The notes under the pieces: generated by a model
Told to the model about the DNA's origin: nothing
The model's input: the letters and a program-made list of their open reading frames with translations, nothing else
Databases searched by the model: none
Program-made: the position numbers and the translations under genes
NCBI GenBank assembly: GCA_965206125.1
Contig: CBDBIN010000045.1
Span: 186,001-250,000 of the forward strand
DNA from: CAXWPM01 sp965206125
Lineage (GTDB): Bacteria > Acidobacteriota > Terriglobia > 20CM-2-55-15
Direction of reading: 5' to 3'
Length of the DNA: 64,000 nt
Shown: positions 47,004 through 54,622 of the stretch, in pieces
Numbering within the stretch: position 1 is the stretch's first letter
How the letters are laid out: every line of letters begins with the position of its first letter

Positions 47004-48371
47004 ATGAAATACCGCAACATGACCCCAAACGTCTTGATCGCGGATGATCAGCAGGATGTACTCGAAGCGCTCCGCCTACTGCTCAAGGCCGACGGCTACC
47101 GGATCGAATCCGCCGCATCGCCCACCGGAATCTTAAGCGCGATCGAAGCGCGGGACTTCGATCTCATCATCATGGATCTGAACTACGCCCGCGACACCAC
47201 CTCCGGCCAGGAAGGCCTGGATTTGTTGACCAAGGTCAGGGCAATGGACACAACGCTTCCCGTCGTCGTCATGACCGCATGGGGGACGATCGAGCTTGTC
47301 GTGGAAGCGATGCGACGGGGAGCCCGGGACTTCGTACAGAAACCGTGGGAAAACAATCGGCTCCTGGCCATCGTCCGCACGCAGATCGAACTGTGTCGGA
47401 CCCTGCGGAACGAGCAGCGACTCGAGGCGGAAAACCGTCTGCTTCGCGCAGAAGGCCGTCCGACCCTGATTGCGGAGGCGGCCGCGATGCAGCCCACGCT
47501 CCAGCTCATCACGCGGATCGCGCCGTCCGACGCAAATATCCTGATCACCGGTGAACACGGAACGGGCAAAGAAGTCGTGGCCCGCACCATCCACGCGCTT
47601 TCCGACCGCGCATCGAGCCCGATGGTTACCGTCAACGTCGGCGGCCTGTCCGAAGGCGTGTTCGAAAGCGAGATGTTTGGACACGTCAAGGGCGCATTCA
47701 CCGACGCGAAAACCGACCGCGTTGGGCGGTTCGAACTGGCCAACGGAGGGACGCTCTTCCTCGATGAGATCGCCAACGTCCCCCTAGCCCAGCAAGCCAA
47801 GCTGCTCCGGGTGCTGGAGGCGGGAGAGTTCGAGCGTGTCGGATCCTCCAAGACGCGAAAGGTCGACGTGCGTGTCCTATCGGCGACGAATGCCAACATC
47901 GCTGAAGAGGCCGAGCAGGGGCGATTCAGGCCGGACCTGCTGTTCCGACTCAACACGATCGAGATCCGCCTCCCCGCCCTCAGAAACCGGCGCGAAGACA
48001 TCCGGCCGCTCGCGATGCACTTCTTGAACAACTATGCCACGCGTTACCGAAAGCCAGTCAAGGGGCTCGACCCGGCGGCCTTGGACATGCTCAACGCCCA
48101 TCCATTCCCGGGCAACGTCCGCGAGCTCGACCATGCAATCGAGCGCGCGGTCCTGATGTCGCAAGGAGACATGGTGCGCTCCGGGGACCTTGGGCTCCAT
48201 GACGGCAGGAGCGGCGCAGGACGAGTGGAAGACATGAGCCTCGAGCAGGTCGAGGAATTCCTCATCCGGAAAGCGCTGGCACGCTACGACGGCAACGTCA
48301 GTGCTGCGGCCAAAGCACTGGGTCTCAGCCGGAGCGCCCTCTACCGACGGATTCAGCGGTACGATATCTAG
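47004..48371 (+). CDS. NtrC-family sigma-54-dependent response regulator
   Basis: About 455 residues. Receiver domain with acidic pocket LIADDQQ and phospho-Asp in LIIMDLNYARD; AAA+ domain with Walker A GEHGTGKE, GAFTDA (usual form GAFTGA, contacts sigma-54), Walker B GGTLFLDEI; C-terminal Fis-type helix-turn-helix ending AAKALGLSRSALYRRIQRYDI. ATG 47004 or 47019 is the start; the GTG at 46953 lies in a repeat. Paired with the kinase at 48457 and probably controls the efflux cluster in front of it. Confidence 0.88.
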   Translation: MKYRNMTPNVLIADDQQDVLEALRLLLKADGYRIESAASPTGILSAIEARDFDLIIMDLNYARDTTSGQEGLDLLTKVRAMDTTLPVVVMTAWGTIELVVEAMRRGARDFVQKPWENNRLLAIVRTQIELCRTLRNEQRLEAENRLLRAEGRPTLIAEAAAMQPTLQLITRIAPSDANILITGEHGTGKEVVARTIHALSDRASSPMVTVNVGGLSEGVFESEMFGHVKGAFTDAKTDRVGRFELANGGTLFLDEIANVPLAQQAKLLRVLEAGEFERVGSSKTRKVDVRVLSATNANIAEEAEQGRFRPDLLFRLNTIEIRLPALRNRREDIRPLAMHFLNNYATRYRKPVKGLDPAALDMLNAHPFPGNVRELDHAIERAVLMSQGDMVRSGDLGLHDGRSGAGRVEDMSLEQVEEFLIRKALARYDGNVSAAAKALGLSRSALYRRIQRYDI

Positions 48372-48456
48372 TGCCACTAATGTCCTCGGTCAGAAGCTTT
48401 GAACGATTTCGACCACAAGCTCCTGCCAATACTCCGGGCATCGTACGCGAAGGCCA

Positions 48457-49767
48457 ATGAGGCACGAACAGCGCATCCTGTGGTACGCCTTTCTCGCGGG
48501 CGTACCCGGCTCATCGATCGCCATGATCATCCTGTGGTCGGGCGACTACACACCGAAAGTACAGTGGACTCTCTCGGTGTTGATCTTTGCCGTCTGGCTC
48601 GGTGCCTCGCTGGGCGTGCGGCAGCGGGTCGTGTTCCCCCTCCAGACCTTGTCAAACCTTCTGGCGGCACTGCGCGAGGGCGACTACTCGATCCGCGGCA
48701 GCAGCGCCCGCAACGACGACGCGCTGGGGGACGTCGCGCGGGAGATCAACGCGTTGGCCGATACGCTTCGATGGCAGCGCATGGATGCGTTGGAGGCCAC
48801 GGCCCTGCTGCAAAAGGTCATGGAGGAAATCGACGTCGCGATCCTGTCCTTCGACGAGCACGACAAGCTTCGGCTGGTCAACCGTGCCGGAGAGCATCTG
48901 CTGAATCGCCCGTGGGAGCGGTTGCTCGGTGCCGGCGCCGACGAACTCGGCTTGGCCTCCTGCCTGGAAGGCGACACTCCTCGACTGGCGGACTTCGGAA
49001 TTTCCGGTCGATGGGAGATTCGCCGGACCAGTTTTCGCCAGGGAGGCCTACCGCACCGACTGTTGGTGCTTTCCGACCTTAGCCGGACTCTGCGCGAGGA
49101 GGAACGCAAGGCGTGGCAACGGATCGTGCGTGTCCTCGGACACGAGTTGAACAATTCGCTGACACCGATCAGCTCAATCTCCAGCAGCCTGACAAGCCTG
49201 CTCGGCCGTCGTACTCGACCCGAGGATTGGGAAGAAGACGTCCGGCGCGGCCTGACCGTCATCTCCACTCGCTCACAGTCGCTGGGACAGTTCGTCGAGT
49301 CCTACTCTCGTCTGGCGCGCTTGCCTCAACCCAAGCCTGAACTTGTGGAGGTAGACCCGCTCATACGCCGCGTCGCCGGTTTGGAAACTCGTCTGGCGGT
49401 GGATCTGGATCCCGGACCGGCCGTTACGATCAGAGCCGACGGCGGCCAGATCGAACAACTGCTCATCAATTTGCTCCGCAACGCGGTCGATGCATCGCTC
49501 GAGATCGGAAGTGGTGTCCGCGCCGGTTGGGCGCGTTCGGGCGCGCACCTGGACATCTGGGTTCGCGATGAAGGCCCCGGCCTGCCGAACACGGCAAACC
49601 TGTTCGTTCCCTTCTTCACGACCCAAAAGGGTGGCTCCGGCATCGGGTTGGTCTTGAGCCGGCAGATAGCTGAGGCACACCGCGGCTCCCTGACACTGGA
49701 AAACCGCCCGGACGGCCAAGGCTGCATGGCCCGCCTACGCCTGCCGGTGTTGCCGCAGATGTCGTAG
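48457..49767 (+). CDS. NtrY/NtrB-like sensor histidine kinase
   Basis: 436 residues. Two N-terminal membrane helices (WYAFLAGVPGSSIAMIILWSG and WTLSVLIFAVWLGASLGV) with almost no periplasmic loop, a HAMP-like region, a small PAS-like stretch, H-box LGHELNNSLTPISSI, N-box LINLLRNAVDAS, G1 VRDEGPGLP and G2 GSGIGLVLSRQIAEAH. The short external loop suggests it senses membrane state or an internal signal. It starts 85 bases after its partner regulator. Confidence 0.9.
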   Translation: MRHEQRILWYAFLAGVPGSSIAMIILWSGDYTPKVQWTLSVLIFAVWLGASLGVRQRVVFPLQTLSNLLAALREGDYSIRGSSARNDDALGDVAREINALADTLRWQRMDALEATALLQKVMEEIDVAILSFDEHDKLRLVNRAGEHLLNRPWERLLGAGADELGLASCLEGDTPRLADFGISGRWEIRRTSFRQGGLPHRLLVLSDLSRTLREEERKAWQRIVRVLGHELNNSLTPISSISSSLTSLLGRRTRPEDWEEDVRRGLTVISTRSQSLGQFVESYSRLARLPQPKPELVEVDPLIRRVAGLETRLAVDLDPGPAVTIRADGGQIEQLLINLLRNAVDASLEIGSGVRAGWARSGAHLDIWVRDEGPGLPNTANLFVPFFTTQKGGSGIGLVLSRQIAEAHRGSLTLENRPDGQGCMARLRLPVLPQMS

Positions 49768-49912
49768 CGGTAGAATGACGATTGCCTGATCCGATCGTCT
49801 ATCCATGAATGAGAGAGGGACCGTTCGCGCTCACCCAGCACTCGACGTGCGGACTTTGTCCTCAAGACGGTTGGCGTAAAGAGCCGCTCTGGTGATAATA
49901 GGGGGTTGGCCG

Positions 49913-49999
49913 GGAGAGGTGCTGGAGCGGTTGAACAGGCCGGTCTCGAAAACCGGTGTGGGGGTGACTCCACCGTGGGTTCGAATCCCACCCTCTCCG
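49913..49999 (+). tRNA. tRNA-Ser (anticodon CGA)
   Basis: 87-nucleotide class II tRNA. Acceptor stem GGAGAGG (49913-49919) pairs with CCTCTCC (49992-49998), discriminator G at 49999. Anticodon stem CCGGT/ACCGG-type with loop CTCGAAA, long variable arm (GTGTGGGGGTGACTCCACC), T-arm GTGGGTTCGAATCCCAC. CCA is not encoded. It reads UCG codons. It is the first element before an island-like stretch. Confidence 0.95.
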
Positions 50000-50147
50000 T
50001 TTATGTTCGCTGCAACTGACTGATAATGGGGCTGATTCTACGGGGGTTGGCCTTTCATCCCACATTCCATCCCACATTCCAAATGAGTTAAGGGCACCTG
50101 GAGCGGCCTCGATCGTCTCGTTTCGCGGCGAATTCTGGTGGCCCCGT
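50000..50147. other. Spacer after tRNA-Ser with short direct repeats
   Basis: Contains the tandem words TCCCACATTCC (50058-50088). A similar double word occurs at about 53504-53530 in the same orientation. The minus-strand frame across the tRNA is a shadow. Confidence 0.45.
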
Positions 50148-50333
50148 TCATTTGACCCGCACATCCTCCACTCTCAGTCCGACCGCCAGACAGAGCCGCG
50201 CTATCGTGGATAGCCGAAGTTTCTTACCTGAGAACGCTCTACAGGTCGTCACGTGATGCACCCCGGCCAGCGCAGATAATTCGCGCTGTGTCTTGATACC
50301 TTTACGCTTCATGGCCTTCTCGATTTTGCGCAT
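50148..50333 (-). CDS. Small XRE-family helix-turn-helix protein
   Basis: 61 residues, a lone HTH: TQRELSALAGVHHVTTCRAFSGKKLRLSTIARLCLAVGLRVEDV. It overlaps the end of the kinase gene by 32 bases, so the two are translated together. Target unknown; it may control the kinase gene or the island. Confidence 0.7.
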   Translation of the reverse strand: MRKIEKAMKRKGIKTQRELSALAGVHHVTTCRAFSGKKLRLSTIARLCLAVGLRVEDVRVK

Positions 50334-52020
50334 GTTGACTTTCTCGACTCGGAGTTGACAAAACCCCTAAAGAGCACGGCTCGAACGATTTCGTTACGAT
50401 CAAATCCTGGTCGATATCGCCTTCCGCAGGCCCAGGCGTACCACTGAAGGGTTTGGATTTAATGGGCCGATGCTCGTCCCACCACCTGCGGGCATCGTCG
50501 GCGTCCCAAGCGAAGGACTGTTCGATCGCCTGAAGCCTCGCCGAGAGTTCCGCAGCCGAAGGAATACGTTTCGTCCGGTCTTTCTCGAGACACGCAAGGA
50601 TCACCGCGTCCAATTCGGCGGGTAAGTCGAACTCGGAGTACTCGGACGGCGGGACTGGGACTTCGGTGCGGTGCTTGAACAGCATGTCCAGCGTATTCGA
50701 TGCTTCAAAAACCGTCCTGCCTGTGAGCAGCCAGAAGCCCACACATCCGAGTGAATAGATGTCGGAGCAGGCATCCACCCGGTCGGTGTCCCCACCGGCC
50801 ATTTCGGGCGAGGCGTAGGCCGGAGTTCCGGTGAACGTCCCCACGTTGGTCAGCATGACTTCGTTTTCTTCCAGGCTCGGACCCCGTTTGACCAATCCGA
50901 AATCTAGCACCTTGACGAAGTCCACATCTCCGGCATAGCGGCAGAGAAAGATGTTGGCCGGTTTGATATCTCTGTGAACCATTCCTTTCCGGTGGGCTTC
51001 GTTCAACGAATGACAGGCCTGCCTAAGAATGTGCACAGTACGCTCGACAGAGAGTGGCCCGTCAGATCTCAACAAGTGTTCAAGATCGAGACCGTCGAGC
51101 AGTTCCATGACGTAATAGAAGCTTCCACCTTCGGTCACTCCGTAGTCGTAGACCGCGATCGTGTGCGGTGACTGGAGTTGGGTGGTCGCTTGAACCTCGC
51201 GTTCGAATCGTTCCAGATACACTAGGCCGGACTCACCGGCGATATCACTCCGAACAAGCTTGATGGCTGCGGGCCTGGCCAACATCCGGTGTTCGGCTTT
51301 CCAGACCTCTCCCATGCCGCCAGCTCCGAGTTTCTCAGTCAGGCTGTAGCTGCCCAGCTGACGGGCCTGCACGACGTCGACGTTCAGTCCGTAGACAACG
51401 CGAGAGGCGAGGTAGGCCATGACCACCGCCAGCGCAGGGTTGATTGACGCTTGGAGATAGTCATCCTTCGTCAAGGACCATCGTCCCAGAACCTGCAGGA
51501 TGAGAAGGCTCAGCGGCGAGGTGAGTGCCGCGGCGATCGCGGCCAGGAGCATGCTTCGCGGCGGGGATGGAATGATCAGCGGAAACAGGATGATGATTGC
51601 AATGACCCACGTCAAATGAGGTAGTTCGCCGGCCTGGGTCAGGAAGTACTCGTGGGTGTCGAAAGAGACGACGAGGCAGATCAACACCTCGAACGTCAGA
51701 CCGACGTTCAGCAACCGTGTCTGGCTCACCTGGGGAGATCGCGCAATGGCCCAGACGACCAGTGAGAGCGAGATCGCCACAAGATTGGTGGCGAGAGGCA
51801 AGATCTCGACTCTAGGGGGTGCCCCGCCCGTCATCTGTGAGGTTACCCATACGACCAGCTGAATCGCCGGATCCACGACGACACCGATCAGCAGCAGGAT
51901 GGCGACCAGTTTGACCCGCGATCCAACCTTCTGGAGGAGATCGGGCGGGAGCGTCAGCGTATGGGTTCGTCGATGGGGCCCAGCCGCAGATCTACGGACG
52001 AGGTTGGCGCTTCGCTTCAT
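50302..52020 (-). CDS. Membrane serine/threonine protein kinase with N-terminal six-helix domain
   Basis: 572 residues. Six hydrophobic segments lie in about 30-215, then a Hanks-type kinase: Gly loop LGAGGMGEVWKA, Lys in AAIKLVR, catalytic loop HRDIKPANIF, DFG in VLDFGLVKRG, and TPAYASPEM. A C-terminal tail of about 70 residues carries WDADDARRWWDEHRP. In most bacterial relatives the sensor lies behind the kinase; here the membrane part comes first. Nothing around it names the signal. Confidence 0.88.
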   Translation of the reverse strand: MKRSANLVRRSAAGPHRRTHTLTLPPDLLQKVGSRVKLVAILLLIGVVVDPAIQLVVWVTSQMTGGAPPRVEILPLATNLVAISLSLVVWAIARSPQVSQTRLLNVGLTFEVLICLVVSFDTHEYFLTQAGELPHLTWVIAIIILFPLIIPSPPRSMLLAAIAAALTSPLSLLILQVLGRWSLTKDDYLQASINPALAVVMAYLASRVVYGLNVDVVQARQLGSYSLTEKLGAGGMGEVWKAEHRMLARPAAIKLVRSDIAGESGLVYLERFEREVQATTQLQSPHTIAVYDYGVTEGGSFYYVMELLDGLDLEHLLRSDGPLSVERTVHILRQACHSLNEAHRKGMVHRDIKPANIFLCRYAGDVDFVKVLDFGLVKRGPSLEENEVMLTNVGTFTGTPAYASPEMAGGDTDRVDACSDIYSLGCVGFWLLTGRTVFEASNTLDMLFKHRTEVPVPPSEYSEFDLPAELDAVILACLEKDRTKRIPSAAELSARLQAIEQSFAWDADDARRWWDEHRPIKSKPFSGTPGPAEGDIDQDLIVTKSFEPCSLGVLSTPSRESQHAQNREGHEA

Positions 52021-52404
52021 GGATCAGGTCGAAGGATCCTCCGGGACGATGGCGACTTGATGACATCCAACTGCCACCAGAAGCGGACCGGAGGGACGCT
52101 CCATCATCTGCAGATATTGAATTGAGTGCCTTTAGCTCGAAGCTCTCGTTCGCTCCATCGTCGCACAACGGATAGGGGTAATGAAAACTACTTCTGGAGG
52201 CCTGACTCCCCGGAAATCGCCTTCTGTCAGGTCCTGCCTGCTGGACGCGGTGAGTGGCCAGCACCCGGACTACGGGTTGAGCGCGCCGGCGCAGTGCCCG
52301 CGATGCCGGGGGCCGGTGTATGAGGAGACGTTGGTGGAGCGATGAGGGCCAAAGCCACCTGGAGGCCTGACGGTTGATTTCAGGGGATGACTCGACGGAC
52401 TCGC
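52021..52404. other. Spacer between kinase and beta-propeller remnant
   Basis: About 380 bases. The only supported content is the small plus-strand reading frame at 52181-52345, described separately. Confidence 0.4.
52181..52345 (+). CDS. Possible 54-residue protein with a CPRC half zinc knuckle
   Basis: ATG 52181 follows AGGGG and the frame runs to TGA at 52343-52345. The product contains SGQHPDYGLSAPAQCPRC and ends in RGPVYEETLVER. The CPRC pair looks like one half of a zinc ribbon; a second pair is missing, so it may be a degenerate or dimerising form. Unrecognised; could be a gene remnant. Confidence 0.4.
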   Translation: MKTTSGGLTPRKSPSVRSCLLDAVSGQHPDYGLSAPAQCPRCRGPVYEETLVER

Positions 52405-53445
52405 CTACTGGGGGTCGTCGGGCAGTTCGATCAGGAAGGTGTCGGATTCTGGTGGAGAGGTGAAGGTGTAGTACAGAGTTTCGTCGTTGGGCGAAGGCAC
52501 CACCCAGTTCAGGCCTGGCCCTGACAATATCTCCCATACCTGCTTCGATACGCAGTCCACGGCATGAATATTGCCCCCCGCGGCGTATACCAGCGTTCGG
52601 TTGTCGCTGAGCCAGCGGGGGACTCCCCCTATGTTCGTCAGCTTCTCGTAGTCTCTCGATTCAAACGAATAGACGTGGCTACCTGGGGGTGCCCCCCTTA
52701 CACCATTTCCCGCCAACCATTGTCCATCCGGAGACCAGGAGACCACACCAAAGTCCCCGTCACCCAGAGGCGGTAGCTGCATCGGCTCTCGCTCATCCCA
52801 GCCCTTGTCAACCTCCATGATGAAGTAAGCAGTCTCAGTGCGGTCGTAATAGGCAATTCGGGACTCGTCGTGCGACCACATCGCGGCTGTAACGTTGTCC
52901 GGGGAGTACGTCAATTGCGTTGATCCGCTGCCGTCAGGGTTGATCGTCCAAATCTGATAGCTCCCGCTTCGAGTCGAGTCGAACGAAATCTTAGTGCCGT
53001 CGGGTGACCAGCGAGGCCGACGATCATTAGGCCGGTCGTTGGTCCACGGTTGCTGCCCTGTCCCGTCGAGACTGATGACGTAGATATCTTCCTGTCCACG
53101 CTGGGATCTGAACACCAACGACCTGCCATCTGGCGATAGGTCGGGCTGGATGAAATTTCCCGAACCTCGAGTAACGAACTCAGGGTTTCCAACGGTCTTG
53201 GTCGCGAGATCGAATTTCACTTTCATGATGTTCGAGGTGACCTCGAACGTATGGTAGGCGAACCGCTTTCCGTCCGAAGAAATGCTCAGGCCCCATTGCT
53301 CACTGGATGATCCGAAAGTCACGGGATCTGGTGGACCCAAAGTCTCCCCCGTCTTTTCGTCGATGGGAACGCGCCACAGGTTCATGCTCCCACTGCGGTC
53401 ACTCGAAAAATAGAGGTAGTCACCGTCCGGGCTCGGACAATGCAC
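52405..53445 (-). CDS. TolB/PD40-type beta-propeller protein, N-terminally truncated
   Basis: 346 residues from a GTG at 53445, with repeated propeller words: CPSPDGDYLYFSSDRSG, LSPDGRSLVFRSQRG, WSPDGTKISFDSTRSG, WSHDESRIAYYDR, WSPDGQWLAGNG. Upstream of the GTG the same frame reads PPPESV and then hits a stop, so the gene has lost its front part. In this phylum such propellers are often the C-terminal half of Ser/Thr kinases or CadC-like regulators, so the lost part may have been such a domain. No signal peptide remains. Confidence 0.65.
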   Translation of the reverse strand: MHCPSPDGDYLYFSSDRSGSMNLWRVPIDEKTGETLGPPDPVTFGSSSEQWGLSISSDGKRFAYHTFEVTSNIMKVKFDLATKTVGNPEFVTRGSGNFIQPDLSPDGRSLVFRSQRGQEDIYVISLDGTGQQPWTNDRPNDRRPRWSPDGTKISFDSTRSGSYQIWTINPDGSGSTQLTYSPDNVTAAMWSHDESRIAYYDRTETAYFIMEVDKGWDEREPMQLPPLGDGDFGVVSWSPDGQWLAGNGVRGAPPGSHVYSFESRDYEKLTNIGGVPRWLSDNRTLVYAAGGNIHAVDCVSKQVWEILSGPGLNWVVPSPNDETLYYTFTSPPESDTFLIELPDDPQ

Positions 53446-53736
53446 GGACTCTGGTGGCGGTCAGAATCTTCAATTGATGCTTTCCTGTGCTCTTCGGCAT
53501 GCCAACTCCCACATTCCACCCCACATTATTTGTGGGATGTCTTCAGATTATAGTGGACACGCTTGGACAACGGAGGGGACTCAGGACCCTGCAAATAGGG
53601 GGTTTCTGGACTTCCTTGGATGCTGTAGGATTAAAGAGAATGGGACACCCTCTCCGCTTCCCGAGTTGAGGGATAAAGTTGGTTGTGAGCCCGCCGATCA
53701 CGGCTTCCGCCGGAGAGGCTATCGAAAGGAGTAATT
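53446..53736. other. Island edge with tRNA-end-like motif
   Basis: ACCCTCTCCG at 53647-53656 repeats the last bases of the tRNA-Ser gene (49990-49999), and TCCCACATTCC-type words at about 53504-53530 repeat those at 50058. Together they suggest an old integration between the tRNA and this point. No integrase gene is present. Confidence 0.35.
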
Positions 53737-54132
53737 ATGAAGAACATACTGCGCGTCGGTGTCGCCCTGCTGTTTCCTGTCCTGCTGTTTGCACAGGCCA
53801 CCTCTTGGACCGTTCCCGAATCCGATGCGAACATGGACAACCCCCGCGAGGCGAACGATGCGTCCATCGAAGCCGGCAAGGCTGCGTTCGGACAGTTCTG
53901 TCAGGCGTGCCACGGAGAGGGAGGTGCTGGCGACGGCACAATGATCGCGATGCTACGGATCGAGAACATGCCGGACTTCACCGACGCCGCGACGCTGGGA
54001 GAGCAAAGCGACGGCGCCCTGTTCTTCAAGATCGGAAACAAAGGCGAAAACAAGATGCCGGCCTTCGCTGCACGCGTTACCGAGGAACAGCGCTGGGACA
54101 TAGTCAACTTCCTGCGTACTCTGTCGGATTAG
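53737..54132 (+). CDS. Periplasmic monohaem c-type cytochrome
   Basis: 131 residues. Signal peptide ending at FAQA (about residue 21), haem site FCQACHG, distal Met in NKMPAFAARV, C-terminal helix EEQRWDIVNFLRTL. Class I cytochrome c, an electron carrier. GGAG precedes ATG 53737. It is monocistronic. A repeat begins at its stop codon. Confidence 0.9.
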   Translation: MKNILRVGVALLFPVLLFAQATSWTVPESDANMDNPREANDASIEAGKAAFGQFCQACHGEGGAGDGTMIAMLRIENMPDFTDAATLGEQSDGALFFKIGNKGENKMPAFAARVTEEQRWDIVNFLRTLSD

Positions 54133-54260
54133 CCCGCCTTCTCACCGGTTGTCGTCGCGAAACCCGCCGGGTCACTTTGTGGCTCCGTTTTAGGCAGAAA
54201 CAGACCTGTCAAGTGAGTGCCGGAGACTTCCGAGCGCGGTGGCGGTGGGCTAGACGCTCG
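54130..54260 (+). repeat. Repeat pair, copy A, starting at a TAG stop codon
   Basis: Begins TAGCCCGCCTTCTCACCGGT and continues for about 58 bases with high identity to 56991 onward, including GTTGTCGTCGCGA and CCCGCCGGG; further match at the far end (GAGCGCGG, GGCGGTGGGC). It is shorter than copy B, as if the centre had been deleted. Confidence 0.75.
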
Positions 54261-54288
54261 TAAGTGGCCCGGCCGTACGCATTTCCGC

Positions 54289-54348
54289 AAAAAAAGCCCC
54301 GCGCTGGGCGGGGCTTGGAGTGTGGGGAACGCTCAAATTAATGAGATA
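54289..54348 (-). ncRNA. Candidate small RNA of about 60 nucleotides with its own terminator
   Basis: On the minus strand a promoter (see 54355-54383) points at a strong terminator: GCCCCGC (54296-54302) pairs with GCGGGGC (54308-54314) and the transcript then runs into seven U (54289-54295). No reading frame of useful size lies between. Not matched to a known family; it could be the remnant of a lost tRNA-type transcription unit. Confidence 0.45.
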
Positions 54349-54354
54349 AGGGTA

Positions 54355-54383
54355 ATTCTGGTGTCTCCGTCCCGCCTTGTCAA
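54355..54383 (-). promoter_or_regulatory. Sigma-70-like promoter of the candidate sRNA
   Basis: Minus-strand TTGACA (54378-54383), a 17-base spacer and CAGAAT (54355-54360). The A/T-rich stretch upstream (54384-54400) resembles an UP element. Confidence 0.5.
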
Positions 54384-54622
54384 TGCATTTTTTACAGGAT
54401 TTACAGCACTATCCGTTTCGAGCCGGCAAGGCTAACGGAATAGCCACTTTAGACCGCTACGGTCCGAACAATCGCTAAAGCGGTCGAGGGGCCCGGTTCT
54501 GGCCGCAGCAGCATCGTATAATCCTTTTTCGATCATTACCCGGAACCACCTTCGGGAGCGCTACGGCCAAGCGACGCCCGATCCGGCCAGGTGCGCCCCC
54601 ATTGCTAAGGCAGCTCTTCGAA

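Noticed and set aside
49862..50164. Minus-strand frame across the tRNA
   Set aside because: It reads through the tRNA-Ser gene and has no family resemblance.
54450..54485. Stem with AGACCGCT and AGCGGTC before transketolase as a riboswitch
   Set aside because: A single short stem without further conserved structure; could be chance in GC-rich DNA.
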